A stretch of 64,000 bases of DNA from Sclerotiophoma versabilis (Eukaryota; Ascomycota; Dothideomycetes; Pleosporales; Didymellaceae): positions 1,798,001 through 1,862,000 of the forward strand of contig JAAROD010000058.1 of assembly GCA_012274445.1 (NCBI GenBank), read 5' to 3'. The notes under the pieces were generated by a model. That model saw only the letters and a program-made list of their open reading frames with translations, ran no database searches and was not told where the DNA came from. Shown one piece after another: positions 41,518-51,957 of this stretch. Position 1 is the first letter of the stretch; every line of letters starts with the position of its first letter. The translations under genes were made by a program, and so were the position numbers.

Positions 41518-44500
41518 ATGTCTTCTCCGACCAAGCGTCGCACGCAGCGCTCGTCTGCCTCTGCTACACCAAAACGAGCAACACGAACTTCTGCAATCCC
41601 TTCCAGTCCTGCGCCCATAGGCGCTGAAGACCAACTTCAGTCTGAGGCGTCGCAGGCTTCGTCGCGCGGTCTGCAGGCAACACCGAGCGGCTCCAGGCTG
41701 CTGGCTGGTTCGACACAATCGCAATCCCCATTGTTTTTCCGCTCATCGCCTGTCAACAGTTCTGCTGGGAATGCAGATGGCGCAGCTGACAGTGATGGCG
41801 GCGCAACACCAAGAGCCAGTGCCATGAATGTTGGAGGTATAATAGATCCTCACTATTCATCTACTTTGGTATTGATATCTGCAGACTCCTCGCCTATTCA
41901 CTATGCATCCAGCTCGAGCCCGGGCCGTGCCCGCAATGCGCAAACCACCGACCTTCGAAGCAGCAGCAGTGCCCTTTTCGTCCGTGGCTCCGAATCAGCA
42001 GCTCGCCATCGAAGAAGCGATATTCACTCAGATGTTTTCGGTGCAAGCTCAGCAGGGGGCCAGCGCCGCAGGATGTTCGTTGACGAGCATGGCATGCCTG
42101 TTGGAGATGCCTCAGATGCAGCCACCTTCTCCAACATGAACCCGGACACCTCAGACGCAGATGCACTGGGTGGCAACACTTCGCGTATCATCTGGGGAAC
42201 CAACGTCTCACTCGTAGATGCCCGACACGCCATGAAAGATTTCCTGATGAATTTCCAAAGGAAGTACCGTTTGATTCAGGACGGCGAGCTGGAAGAGGGC
42301 ATGAATTTGCCTGCAGAACACCCAGCTATGGCACGGGAATACGTCGACATGATGAAGATGATGCTTGAGCTCGGCATCACACCTCTAAACTTGGACGCTC
42401 GTAACTTGAAGTCATATCCACCAACAAGGAAACTATGGCACCAGCTGCAGGCATACCCCAATGAGATCATCCCTATCATGGATGTGGCGATCAAGGATGT
42501 TATGCTCGAACTTGCAGAGAAACGTATGGCAGAGATGAGGGTTCAGCTGTCGCAACAGCAGCGCAGTGCACAACCCAGGGCTCGTGACTCCAGTTCTCTG
42601 CCACCGATGCTGAGCTCAGACGCGCCTACACCAGGCGCACCCTCTCCTGCTCCGTTCGCAGACATTCCGAACCTGGTCAGCGAAGTTGACCAGAAGACCT
42701 ACAATGTTAGGCCGTTTGGCCTTGACAGGACGATCAACTTGCGCGAATTGAACCCTGGCGATATGGACAAGCTTGTCAGTGTGAAAGGACTAGTTATCAG
42801 GACCACTCCCATCATTCCAGACATGAAAGATGGTAAGTCGATACTGCAGAAGCTGTTACCTTTATGCTGACATGATTAGCTTTTTTCCGCTGCGCTGTAT
42901 GCAATCATTCGGTCAGAGTTGACATTGATCGTGGCAAGATTACGGAGCCCACAAAGTGCCCGCGCGCCGTTTGCGAGTCACCCAACTCCATGCAGATCAT
43001 ACACAACCGGTCCGGCTTCGCGAACAAGCAGGTCATCAAACTGCAAGAGACACCGGACAACGTACCTGATGGTCAGACGCCGCATTCGGTCTCACTTTGT
43101 GCGTACGACGAGCTTGTCGATGTGTGCAAGGCTGGTGACCGAGTCGAGATCACAGGTATCTTCAAGTGCAACCAAGTCCGTATCAACCCTCGCCAGCGGT
43201 CAGTCAAGAACATCTTTAAGACCTACGTCGATGCTCTGCACATCCAAAAGGTTGATAAGAAGCGTATGGGTATCGATGTATCGACCATCGAGGAAGAGCT
43301 TGCTGAACACGCCGCCGGCGACATCGAGGAAACTCGTAAGGTTTCGGCGGAAGAGGAGGCGAAGATCAAGGCAACAGCTGCGCGTCCGGACGTCTATGAC
43401 CTTCTCTCTCGCTCGCTGGCGCCCAGTATCTACGAAATGGACGATGTCAAGAAGGGCATCCTCCTCCAGCTTTTTGGTGGTACCAACAAGCAGTTCGAGA
43501 AGGGCGGTAGTCCAAAATACCGAGGAGACATCAACGTCTTGCTCTGTGGTGACCCGTCAACGTCGAAATCTCAGATCTTACAGTATGTACACAGGATTGC
43601 TCCACGCGGTGTGTACACCTCTGGAAAGGGTTCCTCCGCTGTGGGTCTGACAGCTTACGTCACTCGCGATCCTGAGACTCGCCAGCTGGTCCTAGAATCC
43701 GGAGCTTTGGTCCTGTCCGATGGTGGTGTATGCTGCATTGACGAATTCGACAAGATGTCCGAATCTACCCGCTCTGTGCTTCACGAAGTCATGGAACAAC
43801 AGACAGTCTCTATTGCCAAAGCCGGTATCATCACCACTCTCAACGCTCGCAGCTCTATCCTCGCATCTGCCAACCCCATTGGATCCAAATATAACGTCAA
43901 TCTTCCCGTACCTCAGAACATCGACCTCCCTCCTACGCTTCTCTCACGTTTCGACCTTGTCTATCTTGTCCTTGACCGCATCGATGAGCAAGCCGATCGC
44001 CGTCTCGCCCGCCACTTGGTTGGCATGTACCTCGAAGACAACCCCGAAAACGCCTCCAGGACTGAAGTCCTCCCTGTAGAGTTTCTCACAGCATACATCT
44101 CGTACGCGCGCACAAACATTCACCCTAAGATCACTGAGCCGGCGCAAAAGGCGCTCGTAGACGCATACGTTGCCATGCGTGCTCTCGGTGCCGACATCAG
44201 GACACAAGAACGCCGCATCACTGCTACAACGCGACAACTGGAATCCATGATTCGTCTTGCCGAAGCTCACGCTAAGATGCGCCTGTCAGAAGAAGTCACA
44301 GCAGACGATGTCCACGAAGCCGTCCGCTTAATCAAATCTGCGCTCAAGCAGGCCGCCACGGACGCACGAACAGGTCTCATCGATATGAGCCTGCTAACAG
44401 AGGGTACGTCAACAGGCGATCGCAGGCGCAAGGAGGATCTCAAACGCGCTGTTCTTGCTGGTTTGGACGAACTGGGCGGTGCCGGGCAGAGCGTTAGAAT

Positions 44501-44657
44501 GAGTGATTTGGTCAAGCATATCAGAGAGGGCGCGAGTGAGCAGGTAGAGAACCAAGAGTTTCTCGAGGTGCTGCGTGCGGCGGAGGCGGAGGGTAGTGTA
44601 CAGGTTAGTGGAGAGGGGCCGAGGAGGACGGTCAAGAAGATCGTGGGAACATTTTAA
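41518..44657 (+). CDS. MCM4: DNA replication licensing factor MCM4
   Basis: Subunit of the hexameric MCM2-7 replicative helicase. Exons 41518-42832 and 42880-44657 flank a 47-nt intron (gtaagt, ATGCTGACA branch), giving 1030 residues. Residues 1-210 are Ser/Thr/Pro-rich, disordered and rich in SP/TP sites, as expected of the CDK/DDK-regulated Mcm4 tail. The oligonucleotide-binding domain follows, with a zinc site CAVC...CPRAVC at about 445-470 encoded just after the intron. AAA+ motifs are Walker A GDPSTSKSQ at about 661, Walker B CIDEFDKM at about 723, and the arginine finger LLSRFDL at about 790. The C-terminal winged helix is present (VRMSDLVKHIREGAS). The VRINPRQRSVKNIFKTYVDA segment is diagnostic of MCM4. 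Confidence 0.96.
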
Positions 44658-44764
44658 TTCACGTACAGATGTTGACGACGGGTATAATGCATGATTCACG
44701 TTTTGATATGTCGCGCCATCGATTTGCACGCGCTGAGCGACCTTAAACTACAGACTCTTTCCAT

Positions 44765-46150
44765 TCAGACGCCTCGGACTCTTCGCGTAGCACATGGCCA
44801 CAGCATACCCAAAGAGATGGGATAAGATCTATCAAAGGAATCAACTGCAAACTCCTGGGGATCTGTAGCTCCCAGTATATCAGTTTCAGCACCCTCCAAC
44901 ATGCTGAGAATGTCTTGCTGTATTGATCGCAATCGATATTGCTTCTTTCGCGGCCAAACGTTTAGTCGATGTGTTTTCGCTGTCGGATCCCACTTGACCT
45001 GCGTGACGGCAACGTTTCCTTGCAAAGGTAGCCATGACGGTGCGTGGGGACAGTCTCTTTGGTGGTTCTTGTCGAGATAGTCATCTGACGGTTTTTTGAA
45101 CTTTCCGACTTTGAGCTTCCTCCATTCTTTCTTTTTCCCCTTCAGGCACTTCCAGTAGTATATCTCTTCGCGTCCACAAAGATTGTTGAAAGGGTCGAAT
45201 AAACTTTCTTTCTCCTTTGTGTATGCTGAAGAGGCGAGCTCGGGTTCAGATGCGTGATTGATGCAGCGCATCATGTCCTGCATTTCTGAATAGTTGTGTC
45301 CGACACTAAGTGCCAAACAGTATGTAATCGGGATGAGGTGTAGATCTCTTGACTTGTTATGTTCCATTATGCCTTCGGGAGCTCCGGGAGCAAATAGACT
45401 CGGCAACGATCCCTCTTGCAGATCTGGTGGGATATCGCACGCTTCCGGTTCCAATGGTGGATTGCTGAGTTCTAAATGTGTTTGCTTCCACCAGGTATCC
45501 TGTCTCTTTGCGCAGACCTCGTACGCCTCCTCGAAAGCCCTTTCGCTTCCCATTGTTGCCACCTCGGCGATCTATGTGATCCGTCCAGGAAATCTACCAG
45601 GAAGTTATGAACAACAAAACGGCTACCCCAATGACCTACGGCAAATGTGGCACAGAATCTCAGTAGATTCTCATTGGAAGGTTCGCGTTGCTCAAACACG
45701 CTCCGGAGCCTCCACACCGTACTCCACGCCCAAGTCTTCTCAAGATGGGCTTCGTCAGCAAAAGTCCAGTCACCTAGAGTGGCAGAATTACGGTAGTCCT
45801 CAGCAGCCTTATCGAACACGTCTGCGTACCTCGCAGGTTGTCTGGCGCACAGAATCTCCGGCCTATGAGCTGGTGATATACGAGAAGTTCGGAAAGTTGC
45901 AGTACGTTGACGCTTGGAATGTAGCTCTAACGCCTTGGCAAGCTTGGAAGTTGATGAGACCAGAACAGAGGCTGGTTTGAGCAATCTCTTGACCGCCCAT
46001 CTCACCGGCAGCCCTTTCGAAATGACACCGAAAGCCGATGCAGTAGGCTGTAAGTCTGAAGGCTGTAGCTCTGATTGGTCATCCCAAGCGTTACCGCGGG
46101 TATGAATGGTTAAGTAACTATGTGTTCGGTGGGGAAAATACCCATAAGGG
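44765..46150 (-). CDS. Uncharacterised protein, at least two exons, 5' end unresolved
   Basis: Not recognised. The 3' exon is 44765-45571 (269 codons with stop). It joins in phase 0 to an upstream exon ending at 45640 through a 68-nt intron (GTAGGT donor, acatag acceptor), reading LLRFCATFA then IAEVATMGSERAF. The upstream frame runs open to about 46299 but contains no ATG, so a further 5' exon must exist; the 5' limit given is approximate. Visible features include WSTVWRLRSVFEQREPS, FDPFNNLCGREEIYYWKCLK, a basic KGKKKEWRKLKVGKFKKP stretch and WPRKKQYRLRSIQQDI. There is no membrane segment. It sits between MCM4 and the broken HET genes and may belong to the accessory island. Confidence 0.5.
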
Positions 46151-46944
46151 GTGCTTCGTGAATTACAGTTCCGATGATGATAGGAAATTCTGACTGTAAA
46201 GTCTTGATCTAGATAAAGCCTTCTGCTGAAATATGCGGACTTGGGACCGGAGCAGTAGCATGAATTATGCCATTTACATAGCTCGTAGGGACAAGGCAAG
46301 TGGAGTGATTGAAACGAGTTCTCCCAAATGATAGACCTGCCATGGCTTGGAGCCTACGACGATGTTCGAGATGTGCTCTTGTGTCCGCCCTTAAATTTTC
46401 GACCCACCGTTTCTAGATCGGCAAGTTGGGACGGCCGAGTGAGAAATCCCGTTTTACTCTTGGGTGGAACTTGGTCGACACAAGTTACGATGCGGGTTGG
46501 CGTTGGTGCAGACCAATAATAACCAGTTGCCACCATCGTAAGTCAAGCGTGTCGTGTCTTTCCGCCAGACACTACTTCTGAGAGTACAACGCACAATAAA
46601 TCACCAAGAGTAGCCTAAATTTGAAGCGTATGCAGATGACATGGCTCCGCCCCCGCATAGCCTTGTGAGTGGTGGCTTAGCACCTGCAGTCAGCTTTGTA
46701 TGTTAGTCATCAGGCCCCCTCTCATCGAAAAGCCTCACTCGATCAGATAAAGATCACTGGCATGATCTTATAGAGCCTCGCATACATTGGGTTGATATGA
46801 AAGGTAAAACTCTAGGAATTGGCACACAGATGCAGGTACGTCTCCATCAGATGTAGTGAAAAGATGGTGTAGGTAACTGACAGAAAGAATAAGCAATCAG
46901 TCAAGTCTGGAGGTGATCCATGGTGTTCAAGATGCCAAAAGTAG
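46151..46944. other. Intergenic region, about 800 bp
   Basis: May hold the missing 5' exon of the gene at 44765-46150 and of the HET pseudogene. I could not resolve either. No other signal. Confidence 0.35.
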
Positions 46945-49127
46945 AATACGAATGGCTTTGAACCAAACAGTTACGGTTTAGTAGAGTTAGGGAATGAGAA
47001 TCCTAATTCTCAATGTCCCCTTTGTGGGCTGATCGCATTCGTGTTCTCTGGGACAACCTCGAACGGCTGGCAGGCGGGTCGTATGAAGCAGAAGCTATTG
47101 TATCCGTCATGGACGGCTTTTCATTTTCCTGGCATTTTCACGTACCCAAACAACCTCTAAGACTTTGACTTTTGGCCGCCCACAGAACAATATCGCAAAG
47201 GGATTGTTAAGATACCGGATAGAGTCTGTTCAAAAGCCGAAACTTGCGCAATCTTCCGCCAGCTACCCGAGACGATACTCGAGTATGAGACGTTCTCCGG
47301 ATGGATCGATTACTGCGAGTCATACCACAATCGAGACTGCAACTCAGCTAGTCAGCTAAATATGGACGGGATGAGGCTTATTGACTGTCAAACTACACCT
47401 CCTACGATTATAGATGCCCCTAAAGAAGCTAGCTACATGGCTTTGAGCTATGTGTGGGGCAAGAACCAAGGGAATAAAAACCCTATAGACGATCTACTAG
47501 ACGCCGCTTCAGCAGACCTTCCAGAGGCCTTGTCTCTCGTCGTCAAAGATGCCATTCAAGTCACGAAAGACATGAAGCGACAATACCTCTGGATTGATCG
47601 CTACTGCCTACCCGTATCGGAAATAGCGAAGCATGAACAGATCAGCAACATGGACATCATCTATGCCGGCGCCGAATTCACTATTGTTGCTGCCGTGGGC
47701 AAGGACGCTTCCTACGGATTACCTGGTGTCAGTCAAAGGAAAAGACGTGCTCAACCATTTGCTAAACTCGCTACAGCCACGCTGGTATGTACTATGGAAG
47801 ACCCGGCAGTTTGATGAGGAACTCGGTGTGGTGGGAACGTGCATGGTGTTTCCAAGAAGGCGTGTTGTCCCGAAGACGGCTAGTCTTCACGGAAGAGCAG
47901 GTCTACTTTCAATGCCACAACATGTTCTGCCGTGAGATCCTGCTTGTTCCGCTGGATCATGTCCATACCAAAAACAAAGAGATGATGGAAGACAAATACA
48001 TGAGGAACATTGTGTTCTCTCGAAGCATCGTCAAAGGAAAAACATCGGAAGCGTACAAGGCGATCAAGACCTACTCAGCAAAGACATTGACGTATGAAGA
48101 AGAAGGTCTTAGAGCTATAAAAGGCATCCTACAGATGGTCAGCAGGTCATCATCGCCCAATCTCCCATTCACCCACTATTTTGGAATACCTGTGCAGTTC
48201 CAGCATATAAAACAGTCCAAGCAAGCCTTTCTTCGAGGACTACTCTGGCACCCTACAGGAAGGTGTCACCGTCGACTGAAGGGGGATCTTCCGAGCTGGT
48301 CCTGGGTAGGTCACGTCGGCCAAGTTGAATATCGCGTCAAAAAAGACGATGTCGACGACGACATTGACGTACGTATTAGTATTTCTCAGAGCAAATCCAT
48401 GGCATGGGAGGAATTTGTACAATCAGTACTTCTCAAAGAACAGTCGAGAGTGGGTGGGGAGATATACTTGCACATTCGAATGCTGGACGTACAGGTCGTA
48501 TTCACGGAAGGGAATGGCCGAGCTGCCTTTCGAAGATTGCAGCTCCAGATCCTGGAGATGCAGGACGACACTAGCATCTTCGCCTGGCAGACACCTCTGC
48601 TATCACCGCATTCTGAGTCGAACACGACAGACACCTTTGGTCTACTTGCGCCCTCTCCAGCCTGTTTTAGAGACTCGTACGACGTCGTAAGGGCACCTTT
48701 ACCAGCCGTGTACGGCTACGTGGAGGGTATTCGAACCCCGATACTGTTCAACAACAAGGGTCTACATCTATCATTGCCAGTTCTAGAGAGAGCCGATAGA
48801 CAGCTATTTGCGGTCTTGGGGTGTGCCAGGAGAGGTGCGACACGCTCAAACTGCGCTATCTGGCTGAAAGACACTTCTGCAAACAATGGACGATACGTTC
48901 GTATCAGGGACCTTGATCTGCAACCTCTCGAACAGGACTTTTACCAGGAAGCTCATTTCGTAAACATTACCACGGAGGTCAGGCTGTTCAAGACGATCGC
49001 AGCTGTGCCTGGTAAGACATGGGCATCTAGGAGGGAGCGTAGCAGAACAGTCTGCAGCAGATGCGGAAGAGTGCACGGCGGAGGTCCTTGTCAACCACCT
49101 GGAACCCTACAGGTTATCTTCCGATGA
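46945..49127 (+). pseudogene. HET-domain (heterokaryon incompatibility) gene, frameshifted
   Basis: HET proteins trigger cell death when unlike fungal individuals fuse. Frame 1 runs from 46945 (CPLCGLI at 47014) through a stop TAA at 47158-47160 to WIDYCESYHNRDC, MRLIDCQ, YMALSYVWG, RQYLWIDRYCL and IIYAGAEFTIVAAVGKDA, ending at a TGA at 47812-47814. The HET domain resumes one frame away with NSVWWERAWCFQEGVLSRRR and continues to 49127. One base is missing near the T run 47810-47812; restoring it gives the expected spacing between the DP and SVW motifs. LPSWSWVGHVG ends the classical HET part. It is followed by AFRRLQLQILEMQDDTSIFAW-like and GLLAPSPACF motifs, which I know from HET-E-type proteins. 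The stop at 47158 could be spliced out by a possible 105-nt intron (47081-47185). Confidence 0.8.
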
Positions 49128-49254
49128 AGAGTTTGAGACACTTACAGACTACGTGACAGACCACCATCATTCGGGTTAATTCTCTTAGGTTTCTGCTTGC
49201 TCGCCCAGTGAAAGTCAGGTTCTCAGCTTGCTTCCAGAATCAATTACATGTGGG

Positions 49255-49981
49255 CTTCTCATGAGAGTTCTAGTGGATTTGTCGATATGGTTGGTCTGCG
49301 TCGGCATTCCACATCCACTAGGTAGTCTTCTCGGGACCTCTCAAGCCCAAATGCCCCTTTTGCGCGGTGAGGTATCCACATGTGCGTTTCAAAGACTGCA
49401 GGAAGAGCTGCTGAAAGCGTCAGACGACCCAACATATTCTTGTGGATCATACTTCCTCTACTGAAGACCGAAAATGCTACGCATGGGATGAAAGTCACCG
49501 TCCAATCATACTATCAACTACATGCAACATCTCCACGCACATTCTGCAACGCCAGTCATGTCCCAAGAGCCAAGCTTCCACGACTACCAGGCCACGCCAC
49601 TACGCTCCGCACACCTCTCACACTCGACAATCTGGGCTTGCATCTCTCACCACCTTTGATAAGAAGAAGCAACCACACTTTATTTGATGCTCTCGATACA
49701 CGCAAGACGGTAAAGAGGGACTGCGGATCGCTTTGCACGTCGAGGAAGTTTCCATCAAGGGCAGGCGTTACATTCGCATCCACAGAGTCCACGGAGTCAG
49801 TATCGTCGGGGGAGATACAGCGCCCCGCCCATTTCTACAGCATGGTTTTCAATATGAAGAGTGGAAGGCGAACGATGAACTTTACAGTGCAAGTGGACCG
49901 CCTGTAATCACCTGCCATGACGCGAGTGGCTGCGTGACTTATCCTTTCTTTGAACATACCGGACTTGCACCGTTCGCATGA
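49255..49981 (+). pseudogene. Relic of a second HET-E-type gene (C-terminal part)
   Basis: Broken remains lie 130 bp after the HET pseudogene. One frame holds MPLLRGE at 49351 and AFQRLQEELLKASDD, the HET-E-type signature (MPLLYGEG..AF.RLQEEI). The continuation shifts frame at about 49431 to NIFLW, then reads ATSPRTF, RTPLTLDNLGLHLSPPLI and LFDALDTRKTVKRDCG. It shifts again near 49730 to EVSIKGRRYIRIHRVHG. The same order occurs in the C-terminal half of the upstream pseudogene (LAPSPACF, RTPILFNNKGLHLSLPVL, LFAVLGCARRGATRSNC, NNGRYVRIRDLDL), at roughly half identity by eye. Both are therefore homologous segments, but old copies. No HET N-terminus is left. Confidence 0.7.
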
Positions 49982-50580
49982 GATCACATTGATAAGGCGG
50001 GTTTCTTGCTTGCGAGTTCGCCAGTTGAGATATATACGGCTGTGAAAGTTTCTCCCGGCGATACAGTACCTTACGGCTGACAAGTTTGGCTGGAAGGATT
50101 CGTGGGTCTATCTGGCCAGAGAGCCTGTCCGTTGAGCCAGATTGACCATATAAACGCGTTCTGATGTACTTGAAGATAGTATCAATTCCATTCGTTGTTC
50201 TATGCGCGCCTGCAAACAATGGGGCTGTATCTAGCATCGCACCGAGAACGCTTGTTCAGATGCATACAAGCTGTGCGTGGTGACTGAGAGATTTTGTAGC
50301 ACGCTCGCTTGAAAAGGGGTCTTGGCTTTCTAGACTGACATCTGTACTTCAAGACTCGATGACTCTCCACCTATTCAGTCCTATGGCTATCGCTGTGTGG
50401 CATTGCATCGCCAACAACTACCAAAAGAGACGCTTTGCCCTTTAGAACACATTGGTCCAATCTATAATGCACAATGCAAGGCTATTTGATGCAATGGGAA
50501 GCTTCTTCTCGAGTTTAAGGAGTACTCGCTTTGTCGTTTGCGGGTCTCTTCATCAACTATGCCAACGTCAGTCAGGGTTC
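49982..50580. other. Intergenic region, about 600 bp
   Basis: Between the HET relic and the 3' end of the GNAT gene. It may contain further unrecognised HET remains; nothing I can support. Confidence 0.35.
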
Positions 50581-51279
50581 TCATGCAGCCAATTTGATAC
50601 TCACAATGAACTCCATAACATCTTTCCCCCCATACTTCGTCAAATCCAACGCCACTTTCCTAACTGGCTCAAACCCATGCCTCGCGTACATGGGCGCCCC
50701 CATCGGACTCGCCTCAAGATAGGCCTCAACGCCCGCTTCGTCCGCTCTCTCCGTCCCCCAGCGCACCAGCATACTCCCTGCGCCCCTCCTCTCGTGCTGC
50801 GGCAGCGTGACTAGCGTGTCAAGAACATAATGACATCTCGTCTCCAAGATCTCGCGCTTGTTCTTACTGAAAAGATCGTGCAGGGCGTGGAACAATTCGG
50901 GATCAGATTCGTCGTACGGTTCTGTACGCTTGAAGCCTTCATCTACTTCCTCCCATGTTCGCTCCGTTGCGTTGGGGTCCAAAGGCTTGACGTGCCGCCA
51001 GCGCGCGCCCGCGACTATTTCGCCGGTCGCGATGTCGACGCACTTGAGGTATAGGATGCCTTTGTTGACGATGCCGTCGCGGATTTCGCCTGTCACTCTG
51101 TCGAGGGTTTTTTGGGAGGGCTCGCCGCGCGAGTACAAGATGTTGTTGACTGAGGGCCGGAAGACTTCGTGGCGGACTCGCATGTACTGCTCTGCTTCTT
51201 CGGGTTTCAACAAGGAGACTTGGAGGGCTGGGTTGCCTGGGCTGACCATCTTGGAGGGCGGTGTTTTGGAAATGGCCAT
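50581..51279 (-). CDS. GNAT-family N-acetyltransferase
   Basis: Acetyl-CoA-dependent N-acyltransferase of unknown substrate. Single exon, 232 residues from ATG 51279; a second ATG ten codons later is possible. Residues 20-55 form the N-terminal strand-helix (VSLLKPEEAEQYMRVRHEVF). The central sheet includes GEIVAGARWRHVKP. Motif A, the acetyl-CoA pyrophosphate loop, is LDTLVTLPQHERRGAGSMLV (R/Q-x-x-G-x-G/A type) at about 154-173. Motif B is AYLEASPMGAPMYARHGFEP, characteristic of fungal GNATs that act on small molecules. Cytosolic, with no targeting signal. Divergent from Utp18 over 678 bp. Confidence 0.88.
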   Translation of the reverse strand: MAISKTPPSKMVSPGNPALQVSLLKPEEAEQYMRVRHEVFRPSVNNILYSRGEPSQKTLDRVTGEIRDGIVNKGILYLKCVDIATGEIVAGARWRHVKPLDPNATERTWEEVDEGFKRTEPYDESDPELFHALHDLFSKNKREILETRCHYVLDTLVTLPQHERRGAGSMLVRWGTERADEAGVEAYLEASPMGAPMYARHGFEPVRKVALDLTKYGGKDVMEFIVSIKLAA

Positions 51280-51957
51280 GGCGATGCTATGATTTTGTAG
51301 TAGGTGAAGGTGTGAGGAGGGGGACTGAAGGAAAGGAAATTGAAACCGAGGACGTAGGAGAATAGGTCATCAGTGTTCAGTGCGATTCAGGCAGGAACCA
51401 CAGTCTTATTGATTTCTGGTCAGTTGGCTGCTCACGCCTACCATGCTCGGAACGACGGTTCGGACTCGGAATAGCGGACCAATCGAATCCGATGCTCTTA
51501 CACAACGGTCGAGCAGAGGGTCATCTGTTGGTGTCTTTGTGCTTGAGATGATGTCTTTGTGTCAGGAAACGGGTCATGTGATGCCGGCCTAGCGAGTATG
51601 GCGTTTGGAGGACGCTGAAGCAGTGTGGTAGACGCGGCTTTGTGCGGTTCTGGCAGCGGCTTTGCAGGCTGGGCGGGGATAAACGCCAGACACACGCGCG
51701 GAGTCACGTGCAAAAACAGCTCTTAGCCATGGTCAGTCAGCTACGCATGGAAGATTTACACGAAGAAGTGCAGGGTTGTATGAGCAGTTCTGTCCTGCTG
51801 GCGGGTTCATGGCGTCGTCGCGACCTTGTGCCCACTGCGGAGGTGGATGGCAGTCCGCCGGGGGAACATCGGCAAAACTTCCCTGCAATAATTTTTGTCA
51901 GGCGAAGTTCTTCGCGACTGCGCGCCGGAGGCTCTGCACACTCGCGCACTCGCGGCT
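51280..51957. promoter_or_regulatory. Intergenic region between GNAT and Utp18 (divergent starts)
   Basis: 678 bp presumed to hold both promoters. I looked for the PAC and RRPE motifs of ribosome-biogenesis genes and saw no perfect copy. Confidence 0.4.

Noticed and set aside
47785..47809. Mini-intron (gtatgt...ggcag) as explanation of the HET frame change
   Set aside because: About 24 nt is far below the 46-74 nt introns seen elsewhere in this window, and splicing there would give the wrong downstream frame.
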